From Eurosta solidaginis (lineage: Eukaryota > Arthropoda > Insecta > Diptera > Tephritidae): DNA of 64,000 nucleotides. Within the stretch, counting starts at the first letter, position 1; every line of letters starts with the position of its first letter. Under the pieces are notes generated by a model, which was not told the DNA's origin, did no database searches, and saw nothing but the letters and a program-made list of their open reading frames with translations. The translations under genes were made by a program, and so were the position numbers. Below are positions 34,897 through 44,384 of the stretch, in pieces. The stretch lies in contig NW_027137013.1 of the NCBI RefSeq assembly GCF_040869045.1, forward strand, positions 124,001 to 188,000. The letters are read 5' to 3'.

Positions 34897-35735
34897 CTAA
34901 AAATTTTTTAATTTATTTATAGAAATTGGTTTTTCAAAATTTGTTATGATTTCAATTCTATCTAAAGATGGTTTAATACCTTCGCCTGAAATTTCGTAAC
35001 TTAAAAAATTTAATTTATTTACACCGAGAGTACATTTTGAAGGTTTGATATTTAAATTATATTCTTCAAGTCTTTTGAAAACTGATTTTAAATGATTTAT
35101 ATGTTGATCTTCATTATCACTGGCAATAAGAATGTCATCAATGTATGTAAATACAAAATCGAAATCAGAAAATACTTCATTAATAAAGCGTTGGAAAGTT
35201 TGAGCACTGTTTCGTAAACCGAAAGGCATTCTTACGAATTCAAACATTCCAAAAGGGGTAGTTATTGCAGTTTTATGAATGTCTTCTTCTGCCATTGGAA
35301 TTTGGTGGTAAGCACGCACAAGATCAATTTTGGAAAAAAATTGTTTGTTTTTTAAATCAATTGTTAAATCGTGAATATGTGGTAAAGGATACCGATCTGG
35401 TGTAGTAATAAAATTAAGTCTTCGATAGTCTCCGCAAGGTCTCCAATCATTTGGTTCTTTTTTAGGAACGAGATGAAGTGGAGATGCAATAGGAGAATTT
35501 GAGGGTCTGCATATACCCGTTTTAACTAAAAATTCAAATTCAGCTTTAGCAATTTTAAGTTTGATTGGATCAAGACGTCTGGGTTTCGAAAATGGTAAAA
35601 TACCTTTTGTTTCTATCCTGTGAACCGTATGGTGTTTAACTTTTTTAGTATAATCTGGTTCACAGGTAATAGACGGAAATTCATTAAGTAATTTTGAAAA
35701 CTTATTTTCGACAATAGGAATTTTTAGTGAGAAAT
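34897..35735 (-). pseudogene. Reverse transcriptase of the Ty3/gypsy element (frame breaks at both ends)
   Basis: An open stretch from about 35735 to 34897 without a suitable start. In order: [61 protein letters not shown] (first catalytic Asp), [20 protein letters not shown] and the catalytic [11 protein letters not shown]. It copies the genomic RNA. It is in the -1 frame of the protease with only a 16-nt overlap and no good slippery site. At the other end it stops at KLKNF, inside an A/T homopolymer near 34899-34909, just where the frame of the next block should continue. Confidence 0.75.
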
Positions 35736-36125
35736 ATCAGAAAATCCAGAAGATCCAGTAACTTTAATTTTTGTAGTAGAATCCATTATTTCTTTATTTT
35801 TAATATTGACAATAATTCTGAATTTTTCTAAAAAGTTTGCTCCTAAAATTGGTGTATCAATATTCGCAATAATGAATGGAAATTCAAAATCTCTTCTTAA
35901 ACCTAAATCAATTTTAAGTAGTTTTGTACCGAAAGTTTCAATTGAAGAACCGTTTGCTGCGGTCAAAGTAAGATCCGAATTTCTTTTATAAATTTTAAAT
36001 TTAGAAAAAGGAATAACTGATACAACTGCACCTGTATCGATAAGAAAATTAAGTTTATTGAATTTATCAAATATGAATAGGCGACGAGTAGGTTTAATAA
36101 TAGTTCCATTATCCGTCACCGTCAT
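35724..36125 (-). CDS. Retroviral-type aspartic protease of the Ty3/gypsy element
   Basis: The frame contains [13 protein letters not shown], the catalytic D-T-G loop, and later [17 protein letters not shown], the hydrophobic I-L-G segment that closes the fold. It cleaves the polyprotein. A Met at 36125 lies 11 nt after the Gag stop, but the frame is also open a little upstream into Gag, so entry by -1 frameshift is more likely than a separate start. The frame ends in SGFSDISH and a stop at about 35724, while the RT frame continues in the -1 register. Confidence 0.75.
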   Translation of the reverse strand: MTVTDNGTIIKPTRRLFIFDKFNKLNFLIDTGAVVSVIPFSKFKIYKRNSDLTLTAANGSSIETFGTKLLKIDLGLRRDFEFPFIIANIDTPILGANFLEKFRIIVNIKNKEIMDSTTKIKVTGSSGFSDISH

Positions 36126-36136
36126 AATGGATCGTT

Positions 36137-37144
36137 TCAGTTTAAATTTTGTTCGTAATTTGAATTATGATTTTGATTAAAATTGCATGGGGGTATACAT
36201 TTGAGAGCGTTATTCTTAAATTTTTTGTGATACCAACAAATAGTTGTTTGTGAATTAAAATTACGATTGTTTGAAAAATTTCTTGATCCTGAAAAATTTC
36301 GAGATTTAGATCTATTTCTATCTTTAGATCTTGAACGGATTTGTAATTGATTAATATCATTAGAAATTTTATTTAAATTTTGAAAAATAGCCGTGGTTAA
36401 TTCAGTTAAATTTTTAACGCATTGTTCTAAAATATTATTATTTATACTTGAGACTACAGGAGATTTGGAAGAATGAGGTTTATTGATTAAATCAAAAAGT
36501 TTGTCAGCTAAAATAATTACTTCATCTTTATTTTGATTGTTACTAGAAGTTAAATGGATTTGTATTTCTTGTGGCAATTTACGAATCCATAATTTGAAAA
36601 GTAATTCTTGACTTACAATGGAGTCAGTATCTATAAGTGATTTCATAAATCTGAATAATTCAGATGGTGAACGATCACCAAGTTCAGTTTTTGAAAATAA
36701 TTGTTCTAATCGTTTTTCTTCGCTAAGAGAAAATCTTTCACATAGAACTTTTTTGATTGTATCATATTTATTAAAAAGAGGAGGAGGGTTAATAATATCT
36801 AAAATTTTAGATATAGTATCTCGTTGAAGAGTAATTAGAACATTTTGAAATTTTAAATTATCATCAGTAATATTATTAATTTCAAATTGTCCTTCAACAA
36901 GTAAAAACCAGGCATCAGAACAATCATGCCAAAATTGTGGTAATTTAATAGATTTAGTAGAAGGAAAATTTGTAAAGTTATCTTGTGTTGAAGTATTTTG
37001 TGTTGTATTAGAGATGTTGTTTTGTGTTGTATTAATGTTAGAATTTTGAGTTGTATTGTGAGTCATGATGTTATTTGTATGGTTGATATTTTGATTTTCT
37101 GAATTTGTAAATTTACGAGTTCGTATTGGTGAACGTAGAACCAT
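36137..37144 (-). CDS. Gag-like structural protein of the Ty3/gypsy element
   Basis: 335 residues from ATG at 37144. An Asn/Thr-rich N-terminus (repeats of TTQNxxNTTQN) is followed by a capsid-like region, including RFSLSEEKRLEQLFSKTELG and PSELFRFMKSLI, a stretch familiar from insect gypsy-type Gags. A basic RSRSKDRNRSKSRN tract comes next, then a single knuckle CWYHKKFKNNALKCIPPC with spacing C-x2-H-x9-C-x3-C. This is the CHCC form rather than the usual CCHC. Gag would package the RNA into cytoplasmic particles. Its last codons are AAT TTA AAC TGA, a -1 slippery heptamer directly before the stop. Confidence 0.8.
   Translation of the reverse strand: MVLRSPIRTRKFTNSENQNINHTNNIMTHNTTQNSNINTTQNNISNTTQNTSTQDNFTNFPSTKSIKLPQFWHDCSDAWFLLVEGQFEINNITDDNLKFQNVLITLQRDTISKILDIINPPPLFNKYDTIKKVLCERFSLSEEKRLEQLFSKTELGDRSPSELFRFMKSLIDTDSIVSQELLFKLWIRKLPQEIQIHLTSSNNQNKDEVIILADKLFDLINKPHSSKSPVVSSINNNILEQCVKNLTELTTAIFQNLNKISNDINQLQIRSRSKDRNRSKSRNFSGSRNFSNNRNFNSQTTICWYHKKFKNNALKCIPPCNFNQNHNSNYEQNLN
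36140..36146 (-). promoter_or_regulatory. Putative -1 ribosomal frameshift site, gag to protease
   Basis: In the Gag frame the heptamer reads T TTA AAC, immediately followed by the TGA stop (36139-36137). A -1 slip here continues as CTG AAA CGA TCC ATT ATG into the protease frame, which is open from just upstream. The pattern X XXY YYZ in phase, with the downstream gene in the -1 frame, is the standard arrangement for Gag-Pol expression. I did not identify a downstream pseudoknot. Confidence 0.65.
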
Positions 37145-38246
37145 ATGAAAAGAAATTTAAATGAAAAATTTGAAAATAAGAAAATATTTAAGAATTTTTT
37201 TGGAAAGGGAGTTAACAATTTAAATAAAATATTTATTTTTATATACAAAAAAAAAATTTAATAAATTTAAATAATTTATATAAAATTGTTAAAATATAAA
37301 AATAATCTTAAAATAAATTTGAAAATTTAAAAGGTTTAAAATTATAAAATTTTAATTTATATTATAGTTGCAAAATTTTTAATTTAATATTAAAATAAAA
37401 ATTGTACTTACATAAAATTAAATTTAATAAAAAAATATTAAAATTAATAAATAGTTGATTGATGATTGTAAAGATTTTAAGCGAATCAATTGCGTAAATA
37501 CATCGTTGTTGTTGTTTATGCAATGGCTTTGTTATGCAATGGTTTTGTTGTTTTCTCTATATATATCTTCATTTTCATGGTGGTGTCTTCATTTAAAATC
37601 CGTTTTTGTGTATTGCGCGCAAAATTGTTATAGTAGCTCTTGTTGTTGTGGCGTGAATGATCTAACCGTTGTTTTAAAGATCATTATGTTGTAAACGTGG
37701 TTATAGCTATTATACGATTTTTTGGCACATTAAATTGCACAGTTATAGTTTCGTTAAATGAAGCACAAGTTATTCACTATTTATTTTATTAATAGTATTA
37801 TTTAAGTCAGTCGGTCGTTGGTATATTTAGGTATCGCAAGGGGAATTCACTTAGGATTTGCAAGAAATTCCAACAGTTTCGAAAATATTTATTTGTTCAA
37901 ACATTCTGTGTGTTTATAGTTTGCTTATTTCACTTCACTTTTTTACTTTAAAAAGCGTTTAACGTTGGTACTAACAACTAATGTTTATATTAAACTATTA
38001 AACTAAATGCATCCATATGTTTTTAGTTTCGGCTGTAGTTCACTTAGACACCTGTGTTAGTGTTTCAAACTATTCTGATTGTCTAACATAACCATTCACT
38101 TTCACTTAAAGTTTCTTATTAGTGGCGAAGGCTTTTGTGTTTTGTCATGGATTCAGAATGCACGTCGCTGCATCAAATAAAACTCTAACGTTTTGTATGT
38201 CCTTTCGTTAGCTAGGATTTAAAGTTCGTAATGGTAAGATCGCCAA
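37145..38246 (-). other. Long leader between 5' LTR and gag
   Basis: About 1.1 kb without a convincing frame. The part nearest gag (37145-37450) is extremely AT-rich. The part nearest the LTR is more mixed. It may hold packaging and promoter sequences, but no motif is clear. Confidence 0.5.
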
Positions 38247-38472
38247 TATATTTGGTGGTTAACCAAATATTTAAATATTTATTTTTTTAAAAATATTATG
38301 TTATTTATTTGAAGTATAAAATATTATTTTTGTTTATTTTTGAGTTTAGATATTTTCCAACTAATTAGAATTTTCTTTTTTTGAAGTTATTCAAAATTTT
38401 AAGTTAACACGAAAACTCAATTAAAATTATTTTAAAAATTAAAGTAAAGAGTACAAAGTAGATAACACTATA
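38247..38472 (-). repeat. 5' LTR of the Ty3/gypsy element
   Basis: 226 bp; on the minus strand it begins TATAGTGTTATCTAC and ends ACCACCAAATATA. No difference from the 3' LTR was seen by eye. The minus-strand base run just after it, TGGCGATCTTACCATTACG (38245-38227), sits where a tRNA primer-binding site would be; I could not assign the tRNA. Confidence 0.9.
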
Positions 38473-38874
38473 GATACCCATATCGTACAAACGCATTCTA
38501 GAATCACCCCTGGTCCATCTTTACGGCGATATCTCGCAAAGGCGTCCATCTATAGAACTTAGGTCCACGCCCTTTTAAAATACTCATTAATACCTTTCAT
38601 TTGATACCCATATAGTACAAACGCATTCTAGAGTCAACCCTGATCCACCTTTATGGTTATATCCCTAAATGGCGTCCACCTATATAACTATGGCCCACTC
38701 CTTCATAAAATACTCTTTAATGCCTTTCATTTGATACACATGTCATACAAACACATTCCAGGGTTTCCCTCGGTTCATTTTCCTACACGGTTATTTTCCC
38801 TTATATTGTCACCATAGCTCTCAACTGAGTATGTAATGCTCGGTTACACCCGAACTTAACCTTCCTTACTTGTT
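38473..38874 (+). mobile_element. Family A copy 8, right part
   Basis: Begins GATACCCATATCG, resuming the array unit broken at 32814 (with the duplicated GATAC). Two to three array units follow, then CTCAACTGAGTAT, a hairpin with one changed base (GCTCGG against CCGAAC) and the end CCTTACTTGTT at 38874. Confidence 0.85.
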
Positions 38875-39149
38875 CTCTTTAGAAATTTATTTAGTCAGAA
38901 CATATGTAAATGAAAAAAGGAATTTAACTTATTAATAGAAAAGAAATTAAAAAAATTATTAGAAATTAGCGTTTTTACAACCCCCTTTTAAAACCAAGGC
39001 ATCACTGTGATGCATTTGCATGTCGTAACCATAGTTGTGTAGGTTTTTTATTCAACCGTTTTAAAAAATGGAGGTATCACTGTGACACAATTACAGATCG
39101 TAAAATTGCTTGTGTTGTTTTTTTTAAGCCACCACAAGACACAGCAGAT
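38875..39149. repeat. Unassigned, with a weak ~75-bp direct repeat
   Basis: CCTTTTAAAACCAAGGCATCACTGTGA...GTCGTAA and TTTTAAAAAATGGAGGTATCACTGTGA...GATCGTAAA are two diverged copies about 75 bp apart near 38985-39115. The origin is unknown. Confidence 0.45.
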
Positions 39150-39275
39150 AGAATTGTAAATGCCCCTACCCAAAAGCTCAACCCAAAGGGGGGGACATCA
39201 GAATTCGTTTTAGAGGTATAGTTCCTTCGGCAAAGTTTCTTATTTTGTTCCCTAGAATACGATTTTCACAGGCAT
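39150..39275 (-). repeat. Repeat R, second copy, abutting family A
   Basis: GGGGGGGACATCAGAATTCG, AGTTCCTTCGGCAAAGTTTC and CTAGAATACGATTTTCACAG are the reverse complement of the repeat at 22160-22345. It lacks the outermost ~45 bases and joins family A about 75 bases into that element, close to the point where the 22160 copy interrupts it. Confidence 0.65.
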
Positions 39276-40936
39276 AAAGAAATCGAGATCGATATAGTCT
39301 TCCATATATCAAAATCATCAGTATTGAAAAAAAATTTGATTGAGACATGTCCGTCCGTCCGTCCGTCCGTTAACACGATAACTTAAGTAAATTTTGAGGT
39401 ATCTTGATATGTAGGGTATCGCTATTTAAAATGAAAGATATCGGACTATAACCACGACCACTTTTTCGATATCCCGAAAAAGTGCGATAATTTATTACCA
39501 AAGACGGTTAAAGCGATGAAACTTGGTAGGTGGGTTGACCTTATGAAGTAGAATAGAAAATTAGTAAAATTTTGGACAATGGGCGTGGCCACCGCCTAAT
39601 TTTAAAAGAAGGTAATTTAGAAGTTTTGCAAGCTGAAATTTGGCAGTCGTTGAAGATATCATGATGAAATTTGGCAGGAACGTTACTCCTATTACTATAT
39701 GTATGCTTATTAAAACTTAGCAAAATCGAATTTTAACAAAAAATTTAATATATTTACAGTATATAAGTAAATTATGTCAACATTAAACTACAGTAATGAT
39801 ATGGTGCAACAAAAAACAAAAATAAAAGAAAGTTTCAAATTGGGCGTGGCTCCGCCCTTTTTCATTTAATTTGTCTAGGATACTTTTAATGCCATAAGTC
39901 GAACAAAAATTTACCAATCCTTGTGAAATTTGGTAGGGGCTTAGATTCTATGACGGTAACTGTTTTGTGAAAAATGGCGAAATCGGTTGAAGCAACGCCC
40001 AGTTTTTATACACAGTCGACCGTCTGTCCTTCTCCTCGGCCGTTAATACGATAACTTTAGCAAAAATCGATATATCATTACTAAACTTACGTACTTATCT
40101 GAACTCACTTTGTATTAGTATAAAAATTGGCCGAAATCCGACTATGAACACGCCCCCTTTTTCGATATCGAAAATTACGAAAAATGAAGAAATGCCATAA
40201 TTCTATACCAAATACGAAAAAAGGATGAAACATGGTAATTGGATTGGTTTATTGACGCAAAATATAACTTTAGAAAAAACTTTGTAAAATGGGTGTGACA
40301 CCTACAATTTTAAGTAGAAAAAAAATGAAAAAGTTATGCAGGACGAAATCAAAAGCTCTTGAAATTTTGGCAGGAATAATGTTCGTGGTATTACATATAT
40401 AAATAAATTAGCGGTACCCGACAGATGATGTTCTGGGTCACCCTGGTTCACATGTTGATCGTTATCTCGAAAACGCCTTCACATATACAACTACCACCAC
40501 TCCCTTTTAAAACCCTCATTAATACCTTTATTTTGATACCCATATCGTACAAACACATTATAGAGTCACCCCCGGTCCACCTTTATGGCGATATCCCGAA
40601 AAGGCGTCCACCTATAGAACTAAGGCGGACTCCCTTTTAAAATACTCATTAGCACCTTTCATTTGATACCCGTATCATACAAACAAATTCTAGAGTCAGC
40701 CCTGGTCCACCTTTATGGCGATATCCCTAAATGGCGTCCACCTACAGATCTAAGGCCCACTGCCTCTGAAGATACTCTTTAATTCCTTCCATTTGATACA
40801 AATTTCATACAAACACATTCCAGAGTTACCCTAGGTTCATTTTCCTACATGCTTATTTTCCATTATTTTGTCACCATAGCTCTCAACTGAGTATGTAATG
40901 TTCGGTTACACCCGAACTTAGCTTTTCTTACTTGTT
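39276..40936 (+). mobile_element. Family A copy 9 (5' tip missing, short array)
   Basis: Begins at AAGAAATCGAGATCGATATAG, about 75 bases into the element, and runs to CTTACTTGTT at 40936. The CCGT run is short. A block around 39720 is deleted (the A/T-rich run and one GGGCGTGG palindrome half), and only about three array units are present, giving a 1.66-kb copy. Confidence 0.8.
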
Positions 40937-40981
40937 GGACTTAAATTTTGCGGCCGCATCCATATCAGCTTTCATAAATAC

Positions 40982-41994
40982 CAGACCTGTAAAGAAAAAT
41001 TACCAGTACAAGTACAAGTATCAGAACCTCAGTACTTTAAAAAATATGTACAAGTATAAGTATCGAAGTACCTGTACTTGAATTGTTGAAGTACAAGTAA
41101 AATACTTGTAATTACTTTCGAAGTACTTTCATAAGTATTGAACGATTTTGAAACGGATCAACCAGCACCCTTACCATCACCTAACTTTGAAAAAAAAGTT
41201 TTACAGGTATTTAAATGATGCATCAACAGATGTCAATATGCTTCAGAGTTATCCTCTTATGAAGGACTTATCACTCCCTTAGCTTCCTCCCACCCCGTAA
41301 AGCGTTTATTTTTCTTAGCATTCACTGTTTATTACCCTAGAAGGAAATCAATGACGGACTTTTTGTTTGAAAAGCTAGTATTAATGAAGGCAAACACAAA
41401 ACTACTTTAATATTCTTAGCTGTTGTACAATTTATACTTATTTAATATGTTGTTTTACTTCTTGTTGCTTTCTAATTTGAATTTTACTTATATTTTGAGT
41501 TTCCATTTACGAACCAACCTGACATATTTTATCAGAAAAAGTACTTTCCTGTACTTGCAAGTATTTCGTAAGTATATCTACTTGTACTTTTGGGATGCGA
41601 AGTACAAATACCGTAATACTTATACTTCGTCTTAGATTTACTGCTGCAGCTGTATGGAGGATGATGAGGTCACCAAAGATCACCAAATAACTTTATGCTT
41701 GATTGCCCAGCTTTTGTCAGAACTAGCCGAAAGTACTTCGGTCGCAACTCACTTGGATCTCCCGAGGATTTATCCAAAGTTGAGATCGGTATCATTCGGA
41801 GCTTTATCGTTGCTACCCAGAGATTCTCTCCGTAGCTAGATCTAAGTCAGCGTTATTTTTGGTGTATGTTCAAGTGAGCTATCCTTATCAGGGCAGCTAC
41901 CACCTAACCTAACCTAACCTAGATTTGAATTTCTTTGAGCACTTGTACTTATTTGGTACTAGTACAAGTATGTACTCAGTACTTTTCAGGTCTG
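40982..41994. mobile_element. hAT-like MITE rich in GTACTTGTAC words
   Basis: The ends are inverted: CAGACCTGTAAAG at 40982 and CTTTTCAGGTCTG ending at 41994. They are flanked by ATAAATAC (40974-40981) and ATAGATAC (41995-42002), an 8-bp target duplication with one mismatch. CAG...CTG ends with 8-bp duplications fit hAT elements. The two outer ~150-bp zones are rich in AAGTACTT and GTACAAGTA words that can fold on each other. No transposase is visible. A Jockey fragment is nested at 41640-41920. Confidence 0.7.
41640..41920 (+). mobile_element. Jockey-like LINE 3' end nested in the hAT-like MITE
   Basis: The C-terminal reading CCSCMEDDEVTKDHQITLCL is a decayed zinc knuckle of a Jockey-type polymerase. 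It is followed by a short 3' UTR and an ACCTAACCTAACCTAACCT tail. AGATTT occurs just before (41634-41639) and just after the tail (41921-41926), a likely target duplication. The insertion is 5'-truncated. Confidence 0.65.
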
Positions 41995-42002
41995 ATAGAT
42001 AC

Positions 42003-43373
42003 CCATTTTTTTTTTGTAACATCCCTAACAGAAATATATTCGTATATGCTTACACATACATATGTATGTAGGTAGGCCTAGTTAAAAATGTATCATGTTA
42101 TACTTTGAAAAGAAATATCCCCTTTCCATTGGTAAATAATATAATTCAAAAATTGGGTTTTTATTTGTCCCGGCTACAAAATATTTATTTACGTTACATG
42201 ATAGCTATTTTGGAAAACTAGCCAGGAAACTTAAAATGCATATATGTATATATGTGTAAGTATGTATGTTTGTTAGTATGTGAATACATCAAGAGTATCG
42301 AGTACTTTCCCAAAAATATGCAAACATTGCAAATTAAAATTAAAATCAAATTCTTGTTAGTTTAGAGTTGCACTATTGCACACGGAGACTTGTACACTTG
42401 AATTCATACCCAGGCTGTATTTTGAAATATAGTCGGTCTGAAATTATTGAAATCACGAAATAATACGATAGTTTTTATGGGGTATTCAAAGGGGCCGATT
42501 AGTATTAAATAGCAAAATAAATCATAGTAAAAATCAAAATTCTGTAACATCTAGATTTCTTGAGGCTATATTGAACAGAATATCGAATTTTTGTGTTAAA
42601 ATTTAGGTCATTTTTACAAGCATAAATCGATTTTCTGGGCGTTCCTTTGACGTTCAATCAAAGTTGGCAAATCTAGCAGAAATTCGAAACACGTGTAAAA
42701 TTCATTAAGGCAACGTGACCAGTTATGCCAAACCTTGGGACTTCGTGCGATTTTTTAACAAAAAAGAGCTAAGGTTTAAAAACTTCCTCAGGCTAGCCGA
42801 ACAAAAATGGTGGAAATTTCGTTTTAATTGCTCAATCGAAAACGAATACATGAAATACAAAAAATGGGCCACCCTTATTGATTATAAAGTCATTAGAAAA
42901 ATTTTGTTACGCCATTCTGCCGCAAACTGTGCTCTACATTGATTCTAAAAGTTATTTTAGTCAGGCCGGTTACGATTATTTACTTGCATTGCTCAAAATA
43001 AAGCCAATTTATTCCTTTCAAAAATGTACAGGTCATTTGTAAGCATGGTAAATTTTTATGTTTTTTGGATTTTGAAATTGTAGTGTGATGGAGGCCGAAA
43101 GCTTCGTACCTTAAAAATGAAGTTGACTCACAAGATGACCTTTACTTTTTTGGGAGAGGCATAAATGGGGCTTTATTTTTAACAGTTAAAAAAAATCGAA
43201 ACCGGCCTTTACTATAAAAAAGAGTAGCGAAATTCAAAAACGTAGCAAAAAAATTAAAGAAAAATTAGTCACATCTTCTTAATACTTTTTTTTGGAAAGA
43301 ATGAAGAAATATTACAAGAATCACCATAATATTTTTTCAAGAATAAATTTGTTAACTTACACATATTAAACAA
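42003..43373. other. Unassigned sequence
   Basis: Contains the plus-strand frame 42715-42942 (75 residues, rich in Lys, Phe and Trp), which resembles nothing I know and has no supporting context. Otherwise AT-rich and featureless. Confidence 0.35.
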
Positions 43374-43800
43374 AACAAGTAAGGAAGGCTAAGTTCGGGT
43401 GTAACCGAACATTACATACTCAGCTGAGAGCTTAGCTGCGTTGGTTTCGTGGGGTATCGTAGATGGTTTATAAGTGGTTTTTAATTCCATATCACATACG
43501 TTTTTGGAAATATCGACCAAATTGTAGACCAAGAATGACGTTTTTTGGAACGATTTTCCTTCATCCTTTGTAATATAAGGGAAAATCACCATGTTGGAAA
43601 ATGAACCTAAGGTAACCCTGGAATGTGTTTGTATGGCATGGGTATCAAATGAAAGGTATTAAAGAGTATTTTAAAAGGTAGTGTGAATTAGTTCTATAGG
43701 TGAGCGCCTTTTCGAGATATCGCGATAAAGGTGGACAAGGGGTGACTCTAGAATATGTTTGTACGGTATGGGTATCAAATAAAAGGTGTTAATGATAATT
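43374..43800 (-). mobile_element. Family A copy 10, part 1 (3' end)
   Basis: AACAAGTAAGGAAGGCTAAG, the hairpin and CATACTCAGCTGAGAGC begin the reversed copy. A ~100-bp stretch unlike other copies (43435-43560) precedes two array units. It is interrupted at a TTAA by the piggyBac-like element. Confidence 0.8.
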
Positions 43801-43804
43801 TTAA

Positions 43805-44380
43805 CCTTCCTATACTCGCGCATTGGTCTCTGAGACCGTCGAAACACATTTTTGTAATCATTTTTATACACGAAAATCTGGACAAGCCGAGCTCTATGCT
43901 AGCTGCCGGATTTGTGGCTTACTTCATTTTAGTGCACGCTGTGCGTTCGTCCGAAGTGTACGTGTTGTAGCATTTGGCGCCAATCGGTCCGTGAGACCGA
44001 CGCGAGTATGCCCTGATTGTTATGGTGAGGCTCAAAACTAAGCCAAAAATAGATAAATATATACTTTGATATATATTTTATTATTATTTAGAAGTTTATT
44101 TTGTTTTTAAGAAGAAGTTCAGATTTAATTTTTGTTTTCCTTTTACTTAAGAAACATATCTCAAATTTGAAGACTGATTTGTGATAGACGGAAAGTCTGT
44201 AAAATATTTAAAAAATGAGATGTTATGCATACTATTTGTTTCATTATGCCTTAAATTTTAAAATAATTATAATATTTAAAAAAATCACGTAAAAAATATA
44301 TTGTAGGGGGTATGAACTATCGGTCTGTGAGACCGTACGCGAGTATAGATATTGCAATAATTGGCGCGAGTATAGGAAGG
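43805..44380. mobile_element. piggyBac-like MITE
   Basis: 576 bp with perfect 17-bp inverted ends, CCTTCCTATACTCGCGC and its complement GCGCGAGTATAGGAAGG, flanked on both sides by TTAA (43801-43804 and 44381-44384). TTAA targets and ends starting CC are the signature of piggyBac elements. Internally the palindromic GGTCTCTGAGACC-type word recurs (near 43824, 43985 and 44322), with CGCGAGTAT beside the last two. A 72-residue plus-strand frame (43823-44041) has four Cys in C-x2-C pairs, but I cannot link it to a transposase. Confidence 0.85.
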
Positions 44381-44384
44381 TTAA

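Larger units (their letters stand above)
32815..38472 (-). mobile_element. Ty3/gypsy LTR retrotransposon, young, inserted in the minisatellite
   Basis: A 5.66-kb element read on the minus strand. The two 226-bp LTRs look identical. GATAC flanks it on both sides (32810-32814 and 38473-38477). A polypurine tract (GGAGGGGGAGTAAA on the minus strand, plus-strand 33041-33054) abuts the 3' LTR. Coding order is Gag, protease, RT, RNase H, integrase, with integrase last as in Metaviridae. There is no envelope frame. The CHCC Gag knuckle suggests a CsRn1-like clade. Base composition is far more AT-rich than other coding relics here. Two frame breaks in pol make this copy, as read, non-coding for a full polyprotein. 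Confidence 0.9.

Noticed and set aside
42715..42942. 75-residue Lys/Trp-rich frame as a small gene
   Set aside because: No homologue comes to mind, no neighbouring exon or promoter is visible, and the length is within chance range for this composition.
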